Source: an uncultured Collinsella sp.
GTDB lineage: Bacteria; Actinomycetota; Coriobacteriia; Coriobacteriales; Coriobacteriaceae
NCBI GenBank assembly: GCA_900542305.1
Contig: UQMU01000014.1
Location: 1 to 49,127, forward strand
Direction of reading: 5' to 3'
DNA: 49,127 bases
The notes under the pieces are model-generated. The model had not been told where the DNA came from and searched no databases. It saw nothing but the letters and a program-made list of their open reading frames with translations. Below are positions 35,446 through 42,445 of the stretch, piece after piece (position 1 is the stretch's first letter; every line of letters starts with the position of its first letter). A program made the position numbers and the translations under genes.

Positions 35446-35951
35446 GCGCGAAGAAGCCACCCCACTTTGCAGGCCTGGGTCGTCGCAAGAAGCTCATCGT
35501 TGCCTGCTTGGCCATCGTCTGTGCCCTTGTCGCCGTAGGACTATACGCTTGGCAGTCGCAGCCCGTACCCGAGGCGGGCGCTTCGGTTACGACGGCCGAG
35601 GGCAAAACGCGTCAGGAAATCCAAGATGAGCTCGACGCCATAGTCCGCGACAACATGATGACGATTTCGGTCGCACCGGTCGCTCAGCTGCAGGAGGACG
35701 GCAAGCTGCGCGTCAACGTGCAAAACGTCCAAGACAATAAATTTCCCCAGCGATTCCGCGTCATCCAAAACGACGAGACCATGTACGAATCCGGTGTGGT
35801 CGAGACCGGCAAGACAATCGAGACGTGCCCCGCCGGCGACATCAAAGAAGGCGAGGCGTACATCGAGATCCAGGCACTCGATGCCAAGACCCTCGACAGC
35901 CACGGCAATCCGACACGTGTCAAGGTGCGGGTTGAGCAAACCGAGAACTAG
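35442..35951 (+). CDS. Membrane-anchored extracytoplasmic protein (169 aa)
   Basis: A 169-residue protein with a basic N-terminus (GRRKK), one hydrophobic segment at about 18-37 (IVACLAIVCALVAVGLYAW), and a soluble outer domain. The outer part has a charged helical start (TRQEIQDELDAIVRDNM) and then a beta-rich domain (LRVNVQNVQDN...RFRVIQND...YIEIQALDAKTLDS) that looks like an immunoglobulin-like or CARDB-like sandwich. I cannot name a function. It overlaps the previous gene by 4 bp (ATGA). The likely topology is cytoplasmic N-terminus, exported C-terminal domain. Confidence 0.75.
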   Translation: MSAKKPPHFAGLGRRKKLIVACLAIVCALVAVGLYAWQSQPVPEAGASVTTAEGKTRQEIQDELDAIVRDNMMTISVAPVAQLQEDGKLRVNVQNVQDNKFPQRFRVIQNDETMYESGVVETGKTIETCPAGDIKEGEAYIEIQALDAKTLDSHGNPTRVKVRVEQTEN

Positions 35952-36041
35952 CTTTTCCGGTCGACGCGACACCGCACGCAATTCACCAGCATTCGTCCAA
36001 TCATCGCGGGGACGGCCCGCGGCGAATAGAAAGGAACGACC

Positions 36042-36641
36042 ATGGACATCACCAGGAACATGAACGGAGCCAGAGCGCTCGTCGTGGGCGCAGGGCTCGC
36101 GCTCGCGCTCGCAATGGGCGCCGTCCCGACGCCAGCTATGGCAGCCGGGCGCGTTGGAACCACGAAAGTAATGGTCAGGACCGAGATCGACAACGTTGAG
36201 TTCAAAGTTCCGACGGTTATTCCCTTCGTCGCCAAGGCCGACGGCACGCTTCAGGGCCCCTCAGAAGACGCGACCACCATCGACAATCATTCGGCCTACG
36301 GCATCCATGTCACCAACATGAAGATCGACGCCATGAACACCTGGACCATTGCCGCCGACGCCAAGGCCGGAACCGCACAGAACTCCATCGACTTTAAGGT
36401 CGGCCCCGACGGCGCACTCCAAAACGCCAGCGCCGCAATGCAGGAGACGGGCCTCGATCTTTCCAAGAACGCAGCCTTCGACATGGGCTACCAGGGCATT
36501 GCCGGCGGCACGGACAAAATTAAGCTCAAGACAAGCGGAAACGTCGCCCGCGTCACGCGCGACATCTTCCGCGTAACCGGCGAAGGCGATCAGGTTGCAA
36601 CGATCACCTGGACGGTCGAGCCCGGTGCGCACACGGCATAA
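36042..36641 (+). CDS. Secreted protein of unknown function (199 aa)
   Basis: A 199-residue protein with a clear Sec signal peptide: a charged start, a hydrophobic core (ALVVGAGLALALAMGAV) and a likely cleavage after AMA near residue 34. The mature part is Gly/Asp/Thr-rich and predicted beta-structured, with VEFKVPTVIPFVAKADG near its start and ATITWTVEPG near the end. There is no LPxTG, no lipobox and no C-terminal anchor, so it would be free or held by partners. The ribosome site AAAGGAA precedes ATG 36042. It overlaps the next gene by 17 bp. Confidence 0.75.
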   Translation: MDITRNMNGARALVVGAGLALALAMGAVPTPAMAAGRVGTTKVMVRTEIDNVEFKVPTVIPFVAKADGTLQGPSEDATTIDNHSAYGIHVTNMKIDAMNTWTIAADAKAGTAQNSIDFKVGPDGALQNASAAMQETGLDLSKNAAFDMGYQGIAGGTDKIKLKTSGNVARVTRDIFRVTGEGDQVATITWTVEPGAHTA

Positions 36642-36906
36642 GGCCGTCGCCCTGGCCGCCGCCGTCAGCATCCTAGCGTTTGGGCCAGCCATGGCCTTTG
36701 CCCAGCAAGAACAGGCGCAGGCCGCCACGCAAGTGACGGTCGACCTCTCGGAGCTCGACCGCGGCGACCGCGAGGAACCGTTGGCGCAGACAGGCGACAG
36801 ACGATGGCTCTTGGCAGCAGGCGCCACAGCAGCAGGCGCGGGAACCGCCGGCCTCGGTCTGCACATCAAACGCAGCCAGAAACAAAACACGGACAGGCCG
36901 CACTAA
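36625..36906 (+). CDS. Small sortase-anchored surface protein with LAQTG signal
   Basis: A 93-residue exported protein. After a basic start comes a signal peptide (AVALAAAVSILAFGPAMAFA), about 30 mostly polar and acidic residues (VDLSELDRGDREEP), then LAQTG, a hydrophobic Ala/Gly stretch (WLLAAGATAAGAGTAGLGLH) and a positively charged tail (KRSQK). That is the full arrangement of a cell-wall sorting signal with Ala in place of Pro. No sortase gene is in the window. The start is inferred as GTG 36625, inside the end of the previous gene. A mature domain this short suggests a minor subunit, anchor or tether rather than an adhesin. Confidence 0.72.
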   Translation: MRTRHKAVALAAAVSILAFGPAMAFAQQEQAQAATQVTVDLSELDRGDREEPLAQTGDRRWLLAAGATAAGAGTAGLGLHIKRSQKQNTDRPH

Positions 36907-36924
36907 ATTAGCTAAGGAGACCCC

Positions 36925-38253
36925 ATGGCATCGAAGAACCTTTTGCCCGTCGTCGCACTCTGCGGCGCGCTCGCAACCGGAACGTCTGTCGCCGCTTGGG
37001 CGGCTCCCGTCATGGCAGACTCCTTACCAGCAGCCCTAAGTTCCGCACCAAATCCATCGAGCGCCATTGCGTGCAAGCGTTTTTCGATCGCACAGGCCGC
37101 AATCTCGACCTCGGGATGTCTTCGTCGTAATACGGACGGCTCGATAGTCGTGGATATCGATCGTTCGAACAAGGCAAACGGCTCCCGGGCGGGGTGCGCC
37201 GTCTGCACGTGGCGCTCGGCTGTGCTCGATGCAGATGGCGATCCATGCAATTTAGAGCTGCGCATCGACATCGCTTCGGTCGATGACTCGGCGAACGGAG
37301 CGAAGGTCGCCTTCGACGGTACGTTTTTTGAGAAAGGAGGCGGTATATGTCTGGGCTGCGCCGCCGCGAATGCAGACGATGCGCAGCCCACCCTCTCATT
37401 CACGGCATCATTGCGGCTGACCAAAGCCGGCACCGATGCCATCGCGGCGGGAGAAGCGTCCCTGCTGTTCTACGCCGTCAGTACCAAAGACACAGACGCT
37501 CATTTCGAGAAGCCAGCCGGATCACTCAGCCTTACACGAGGGATAGAGGCAGGTCCTTTTGAAATCGATTCCCACGCGCAAAGCAGGCAACGCATTCTTG
37601 CCGACCCGGCGCTTCTCGAAATGGAGTGGAACGGATCCGGAGCTATCGGAATTCTCCCCTCCGCGTTTGACGCCAAGACGCTCCCCCCAAACGACGAACC
37701 CATCAACGCAACCATACAAGAAGAGAGCGCGGACAAAGAAGCAGGTGCGGGCGACACGCCGTCGCCGACAAACAGCGTCCCAGCTTCTCTCGAAGCACCG
37801 AATGAACCCGCTACCGATCCAAACGATTCCGAACTCGCGGACAGTCTGGGGCTTGCTGATCCTCAAGAGATCGATGAAGGTAACTGCTGCGTGCTTGCCG
37901 CGCTCGACCACACAGAGGTCATCGACGCTGCGAACATCGAAGTTGCCGCCGCCAATCAACCCGTCCGCAAGTCGGCCATCATCGCATTTCCCGAATCCAT
38001 CGAAGTCGTCTTTTTGCCATCGGGCGAGGTCGTGGCCCCAACACTGCTCACCTTGTTGGGCGCCAAGAATACTCGAAACGAAATAAAAAAAGGTCACGGT
38101 TGTCGACCCTGCAACCACCGCCAAGCTGCGTCTATACGCCGTTGCTCCAGATGGAGGCAAGACCTTGGAATTCGATGGCGACACACTCCTAGCCTGGCGG
38201 CGTCTGGACATTATGCAAGACGTCTCGTATCAGATCGAACTCGAAGGGTTTGA
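36925..38253 (+). CDS. Large secreted protein, reading frame broken at an A7 run
   Basis: The frame gives 442 residues, but the last ~50, after NEIKK, are Arg/Cys-rich and look out of frame. The protein has a signal peptide (LLPVVALCGALATGTSVAAWA), a Cys-containing first domain (AGCAVCTWRS, GGGICLGCAAA), a beta-rich region, and a Pro/Glu/Asp/Asn-rich linker (about 265-310) before a second domain. Removing one A from the run at 38085-38091 joins this frame to 38092-38356 and gives a plausible product of about 476 residues. The cause could be a real mutation, phase variation, or a sequencing error. The ribosome site AAGGAG precedes ATG 36925. It is not recognised as any known family. Confidence 0.65.
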   Translation: MASKNLLPVVALCGALATGTSVAAWAAPVMADSLPAALSSAPNPSSAIACKRFSIAQAAISTSGCLRRNTDGSIVVDIDRSNKANGSRAGCAVCTWRSAVLDADGDPCNLELRIDIASVDDSANGAKVAFDGTFFEKGGGICLGCAAANADDAQPTLSFTASLRLTKAGTDAIAAGEASLLFYAVSTKDTDAHFEKPAGSLSLTRGIEAGPFEIDSHAQSRQRILADPALLEMEWNGSGAIGILPSAFDAKTLPPNDEPINATIQEESADKEAGAGDTPSPTNSVPASLEAPNEPATDPNDSELADSLGLADPQEIDEGNCCVLAALDHTEVIDAANIEVAAANQPVRKSAIIAFPESIEVVFLPSGEVVAPTLLTLLGAKNTRNEIKKGHGCRPCNHRQAASIRRCSRWRQDLGIRWRHTPSLAASGHYARRLVSDRTRRV

Positions 38254-38356
38254 TCGTGCCCGCGATGCCAATATCATCGCCGCGGCTATTGAATTCCCGC
38301 AGCGGCTTATGACACTGCGCTTTGAATACTATCCCTATGTCCCGACAACCACCTGA
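38092..38356 (+). pseudogene. Out-of-frame C-terminal continuation of the secreted protein
   Basis: In the frame one base off from the preceding gene, the sequence reads VTVVDPATTAKLRLYAVAPD and continues through LEFDGDTLLAWRRL and ALD-like beta-rich sequence to RFEYYPYVPTTT and a stop at 38354-38356. It lacks its own ribosome site and sensible start, and its composition matches the upstream domain, so it is best read as the lost C-terminus of the same gene. Confidence 0.65.
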
Positions 38357-38435
38357 GGCTTAAATGCTGCGCATCATTCCTAACACCACTTATATAACGT
38401 ATTAGATGAGTCGCGATGTGCCTCGCATTTCGTTC

Positions 38436-38444
38436 TGCTACGAT
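38436..38444 (+). promoter_or_regulatory. Possible extended -10 promoter of the DUF554 gene
   Basis: TGCTACGAT matches an extended -10 (TGnTAnnAT) 31 bp upstream of the start codon. The same form, TGCTATGAT, occurs before the TerB-N gene. No -35 is convincing. Confidence 0.35.
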
Positions 38445-38474
38445 TGCCACGTTGGCATCAATACAGGAGGGCTC

Positions 38475-39191
38475 ATGCCGGGCTTGGGAACAATCATCAA
38501 CGTTGTGCTTTTAGTTGCGGGCGGTCTTTTGGGATTAGCGGGCGGCCGCTTCATTACACCGCGCATCCAAGACACGCTCATGAAAGCATCGGGGCTGTGC
38601 GTCCTGTTTATCGGCCTGGGCGGCACCATGCAAAAGATGCTCATCATCGATGGAAAGGCGCTAGCGACCACCGGTACCACCATGCTCATCGTCTCATTTG
38701 CGCTCGGTTCGCTCATCGGCGAGGCCATCAACTTGGAGGCCGCCATCGAGAACCTTGGCGAATGGCTCAAGCGCAAGACTGGCAGTGAGGGCGATAACGA
38801 GTTCACCAACGCTTTTGTCTCGACATCGCTGACCGTCTGCATCGGTGCCATGGCTATCGTGGGATCGATCCAGGACGGTCTGCTCGGTGACTGGTCAACG
38901 CTTGCCTTGAAAGGCGCATTGGACTGCATCATCGTCTGCACCATGACGGCATCGCTTGGCCGCGGCTGCATTTTCTCCGCCCTGCCCGTCGCCGTGTTCC
39001 AGGGGACGATCACGCTGTTTGCCGGCGCACTCTCCCCCATCATGACCACCGCAGCCCTCGACAGTCTCTCACTCGTGGGATCCATGCTCATCTTCTGCGT
39101 CGGCGTCAACCTTATCCGACCTCAGACCTTCCGCACGGCCAACATGCTGCCAGCCGTCGTCATTGCCGTCATCTACGCTCTCCTGTTCTAA
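38475..39191 (+). CDS. DUF554 (YqgA-like) membrane protein
   Basis: A 238-residue membrane protein with six or seven hydrophobic segments. It carries the DUF554 pattern: opening PGLGTIINVVLLVAGGLLGL, CVLFIGLGG, the SFALGSLIGEAINLE motif, a charged cytoplasmic loop, then TSLTVCIGAMAIVGSIQDGL. The family resembles small-molecule channels or transporters but has no settled function. The ATG at 38475 follows AGGAGGG; the frame is open upstream to 38406. It precedes the TerB-N gene by 89 bp, with a possible promoter between, so it is probably not part of that operon. Confidence 0.88.
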   Translation: MPGLGTIINVVLLVAGGLLGLAGGRFITPRIQDTLMKASGLCVLFIGLGGTMQKMLIIDGKALATTGTTMLIVSFALGSLIGEAINLEAAIENLGEWLKRKTGSEGDNEFTNAFVSTSLTVCIGAMAIVGSIQDGLLGDWSTLALKGALDCIIVCTMTASLGRGCIFSALPVAVFQGTITLFAGALSPIMTTAALDSLSLVGSMLIFCVGVNLIRPQTFRTANMLPAVVIAVIYALLF

Positions 39192-39233
39192 ATCTATCTA
39201 CGTTGCGGCATTTCGAACATCTGTTTGATGCTG

Positions 39234-39242
39234 TGCTATGAT
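39234..39242 (+). promoter_or_regulatory. Extended -10 promoter of the TerB-N/BrxD/helicase operon
   Basis: TGCTATGAT is a good extended -10 element ending 38 bp before the GTG start, after an AT-richer stretch. A recognisable -35 is missing, which extended -10 promoters tolerate. A predicted start near 39249 leaves a leader of about 32 nt with an AGGAGAGGG ribosome site. Confidence 0.5.
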
Positions 39243-39280
39243 ATGAGGTCACCGACACCGTATAGGGAGAGGAGAGGGCG

Positions 39281-41041
39281 GTGGCCGACCAGGACGTCAA
39301 GATGCTCATCGAGCGCATTATGGCCGAGGCTCGGACCCATCAGTCCGCCCGCTTCTCAAACAAAATCTATGCTGACGAGCCGATTCTCAAGACCGGCCGT
39401 CAGATGCAGAACTTCCTCCCCGACCAGTACCGCAAGATGCGCGAGATATCGCGCTGGCAGGATGATCCCAAGGGCGGCGCGGGGCGTTGGCTATCGGAGG
39501 CGGAGCTTTTTTACCGCCAGGGCCTGCTGATGGCCGATTTCGAGGACGATTGCCCCTACAACGGCACCTTCAAGTCGTACTTTCCCACCTACAACGCCAT
39601 GAGCGACCGGCAGCTGCGCGGCTACTTTACCTGGCGCGCCCAGGTGCACCGCGGCAATATCGAGGAAACGTCTACATCCTTTGCCTTCTTATATCTCTAT
39701 GAGCTGATCTGCGGCATTGGCGTAGATGATCCGCTCGATGGCTTTGACAAGATCAAGGCCTTTTGGGATGCCTATCGCGCCTTTGAGCCCGGCATCGACC
39801 GGTTTGCACGCGTGTGGCTGCAGGATTACGCCGTTTTCCACGGGCTCGACCCCAAGCTGCTTCGTGACTCTAAAACCGTCGCATTCGATAACGCCCTCAT
39901 CGAATTGCGTCGCGCGGCGCGAGACCTTGCACCTGCGCCGGCGCCGTCGGTCCAGGCCCCCAAGCGTCGCAAACCTTCCCAGCCCACGCTCCCCCTTCCG
40001 CCCGACGAGGCCCGTGAGGAGCGACTCATGACCGCCATCAATGCACTGTCCACGTACAACCTGAATAACTCACGGCTCGACCGTTCCCACCATCGCGATT
40101 TGCGCCATGTGGCATGCGCCGCGTATGTCCGTATGGCGCGCTACTATGACACACACCGAAAGACCGGCATCGTAGCGAGCTTGTTTGGGGAGGAGACGGC
40201 CATGCCCTACACCATGTTTGCCTCGGCCGTCTTCTTTGCCCCCGAGCGCCACAAGGACTGCGAATATCGTCTGGACCCCATCCATATCTACCGTTGCCAA
40301 AACGGCTTTTGGGAATGCATGCGCATCCACGGCAGCAGACAAAAGAGCAGCAAGCTCGGCGAGATGATGCGTGCCTGCGATCAGCGCTTGCGCCTGGCGC
40401 TAGATCCCGCCCATCCTCTTAAGGAAGAAAAGGTCCCCAAATATCTGGCCAAGATCATCGACGATGAGATTGTGGCCTGGCTTTCGTGGGACGCTGCACA
40501 CCAGCCCGTAAAGATCGATATCGACCTGAGCCAGCTGGGGCATATCCGAAACGCCGCAGCACAGACGCGCGAGGCGCTTTTGATCGACGAGGAGCGCGAG
40601 GACGACACGCTTACGGAAGCCGCGGAAGCAGATTCTGGGCAACCGGAAGCCGAACCCGCGGCAAACATGATTGCCGAACCGGCCGCAGCGTCCACGCAGC
40701 AGAATGAGGCTGACGAGCCGACCATCTCCACCGAGCAGTTTGGTGTCGTGGCCCCGCTCCTCGCGCCCGAGCCCACACCCGCAACGCCCATGTCCGCCGG
40801 CACCGCATCCGCACTCGCCCACGCCGCAGAAGACTATCTTCGTGCGTTGCTCGAGCAGAACGCGGCGCAGGCAGCATCGGCTGTGGAGAGGTCGGGCCAG
40901 AGCGAAGACATGCTTGTCGACAACATCAACGAAGCGCTCTTTGACCTCGTGGGCGACACCGTTATTGAATTCGGCGCGGCGGGACCGCAGATAATCGAGG
41001 ACTACGAAGCAGACGTGAGAGGATATCTAGACCATGAGTGA
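39281..41041 (+). CDS. TerB-N domain protein of a BREX-related module
   Basis: A 586-residue soluble protein. Residues about 40-230 match the TerB-N domain pattern: a YFTWRAQVHRGN block (115-126) followed by STSFAFLYLYELICGIGV (131-148) and a helical WDAYRAF/WLQDYAVFHGL region. A Pro-rich linker (APAPAPSVQAPKRRKPSQP) leads to a second helical domain (about 245-430) with HRDLRHVACAAYVRMARYYD. An acidic Ala/Glu/Pro-rich linker (450-520) then precedes a short C-terminal helical domain. TerB-type domains link stress or defence systems to membranes and nucleic-acid enzymes; no enzymatic motif is visible, so a scaffold or regulator role is likely. GTG start behind AGGAGAGGG. It overlaps the ATPase gene by 8 bp. 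Confidence 0.78.
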   Translation: MADQDVKMLIERIMAEARTHQSARFSNKIYADEPILKTGRQMQNFLPDQYRKMREISRWQDDPKGGAGRWLSEAELFYRQGLLMADFEDDCPYNGTFKSYFPTYNAMSDRQLRGYFTWRAQVHRGNIEETSTSFAFLYLYELICGIGVDDPLDGFDKIKAFWDAYRAFEPGIDRFARVWLQDYAVFHGLDPKLLRDSKTVAFDNALIELRRAARDLAPAPAPSVQAPKRRKPSQPTLPLPPDEAREERLMTAINALSTYNLNNSRLDRSHHRDLRHVACAAYVRMARYYDTHRKTGIVASLFGEETAMPYTMFASAVFFAPERHKDCEYRLDPIHIYRCQNGFWECMRIHGSRQKSSKLGEMMRACDQRLRLALDPAHPLKEEKVPKYLAKIIDDEIVAWLSWDAAHQPVKIDIDLSQLGHIRNAAAQTREALLIDEEREDDTLTEAAEADSGQPEAEPAANMIAEPAAASTQQNEADEPTISTEQFGVVAPLLAPEPTPATPMSAGTASALAHAAEDYLRALLEQNAAQAASAVERSGQSEDMLVDNINEALFDLVGDTVIEFGAAGPQIIEDYEADVRGYLDHE

Positions 41042-42329
41042 TACCACATCCACAGCACCCCGTGTGCCCAAGCGCGTCGCCGCCGTCATTCTCAACTCGC
41101 TCAAGGGCGGCGTCGTCCCGCGCATCGGCCTTCCCTACATCACCGTGGGACGCGAGGTCGAGATTCGCGCTCTGCTCACCGATCTGAGCCTCATCGCCGA
41201 CGGCGGCGCGAGCTTCCGCTTTTTGGTCGGTCGCTACGGCGCCGGCAAGAGCTTTTTGCTCCAAACCATCCGCACACACGCCATGGGCGAGGGCTTTGTG
41301 GTCGCCGATGCCGACCTTTCTCCCGAGCGCCGCTTGCAGGGTGGTCAGGGTCAGGGTCTGGCCACCTATCGCGAGCTCATCCGCAATATATCGACCAAGA
41401 CGCGCCCCGAGGGCGGTGCGCTCAACCTTATCTTGGATCGCTGGGTCGCCTCGTGCGCCAATACCGACGAGTCAGCCGTTAATGCCCAGCTTGCCCCGCT
41501 CGAGGAGATGGTGCACGGTTTTGACTTTGTCCGCATGCTCCGCCGTTATCGCACGGCCGTCTCTGAGGGCGACGAAGAGAGCATGAGCCGCGTGACCAAA
41601 TGGATTCGCGGCGAGTACCGCACCAAGAGCGAGGCACGCGCCGAGCTGGGCTCCTCGACCATCATCAGCGACGACGACTGGTACGACTACATCAAGCTCA
41701 TCGCACGCTTTTTGGTCTGCAGCGGCTACAAGGGCATGTTGGTGCTCATCGACGAGCTCGTAAACCTGTACAAGATTCCCAACGCCATCACGCGCCAGTA
41801 CAACTACGAGAAGATCCTAACGATGTACAACGACACGCTGCAGGGCAAGGCACAGTATCTGGGCATGATTATGGGCGGTACGCCGACCTCCATCGAAGAC
41901 CGTCGACGCGGTGTGTTTTCCTACGAAGCCCTGCGCAGCCGTCTCGCCCAGGGTCGCTTTGCACGCGAGGACCTCAAGGACATGCTCGCGCCCATCATCC
42001 GCCTGCAGCCGCTCACCTATGAGGAGTTGCTGGTGCTGATCGAAAAGCTCATGCAGATCCATGCTGGCTACTTTGGCTGGACCCCTACGCTTACCGAGAA
42101 CGACTTGGTGGACTTCCTCAAGATCGAGTTTGGCCGCGTGGGAGCCGACACGCACCTGACGCCCCGTGAGGTCATCCGCGACTTTATCGAGCTGCTCGAC
42201 ATCCTGTGTCAAAACCCCGATGCCGACGTGGCCGAGCTGCTGCAAAGCGTCGGCGGCGACACACTGGCACCGGCCAACGAATCACCCACATCATCCGACG
42301 ATCGCAACTTCGCCGAGTTCACCATCTAA
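41034..42329 (+). CDS. BrxD-like (DUF2791) P-loop ATPase
   Basis: A 431-residue ATPase of the BREX BrxC/BrxD ATP-binding group. It opens with VAAVILNSLKGGVVPRIGLPYITVGREVE, the usual lead into this family. Walker A is GRYGAGKS (66-73) and Walker B MLVLIDE (235-241), with IRLQPLTYEELLVLIEKL near residue 320 and a winged-helix-like C-terminus (LTPREVIRDFIELLD). In type 2 BREX, brxD sits with brxHI, and the same partner follows here. It probably couples ATP hydrolysis to assembly or loading of the helicase and the TerB-N protein. Its ATG lies inside the end of the TerB-N gene, so the two are translationally coupled. Confidence 0.85.
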   Translation: MSDTTSTAPRVPKRVAAVILNSLKGGVVPRIGLPYITVGREVEIRALLTDLSLIADGGASFRFLVGRYGAGKSFLLQTIRTHAMGEGFVVADADLSPERRLQGGQGQGLATYRELIRNISTKTRPEGGALNLILDRWVASCANTDESAVNAQLAPLEEMVHGFDFVRMLRRYRTAVSEGDEESMSRVTKWIRGEYRTKSEARAELGSSTIISDDDWYDYIKLIARFLVCSGYKGMLVLIDELVNLYKIPNAITRQYNYEKILTMYNDTLQGKAQYLGMIMGGTPTSIEDRRRGVFSYEALRSRLAQGRFAREDLKDMLAPIIRLQPLTYEELLVLIEKLMQIHAGYFGWTPTLTENDLVDFLKIEFGRVGADTHLTPREVIRDFIELLDILCQNPDADVAELLQSVGGDTLAPANESPTSSDDRNFAEFTI

Positions 42330-42364
42330 CCTACCAAAAAGGGACAGGTTTATTTTGGCAGGTT
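42328..42364 (+). other. Intercistronic hairpin between the BrxD-like and helicase genes
   Basis: A 12-bp stem with one G-U pair (42328-42339 with 42353-42364) starts in the stop codon of the ATPase gene and is followed by TTATC. It may attenuate readthrough into the helicase gene. The GGGACAGG loop resembles sequence downstream of the helicase gene (GGGACGGGG at 44904-44912), hinting at a small dispersed element. The remaining 81 bp of the gap show only the helicase ribosome site. Confidence 0.4.
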
Positions 42365-42445
42365 TTATCTGGGCGAACGTTGAGACTGTAATGCAGCAAG
42401 CCGTTGCCAGCCGCGTTGAGAGATTCGTTTTTGAGAGGAGGCCCC

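Noticed and set aside
38085..38091. Programmed -1 frameshift at the A-rich slippery run
   Set aside because: Reaching the good downstream frame needs a +1 shift (or loss of one A), not -1, and no stimulatory structure is apparent.
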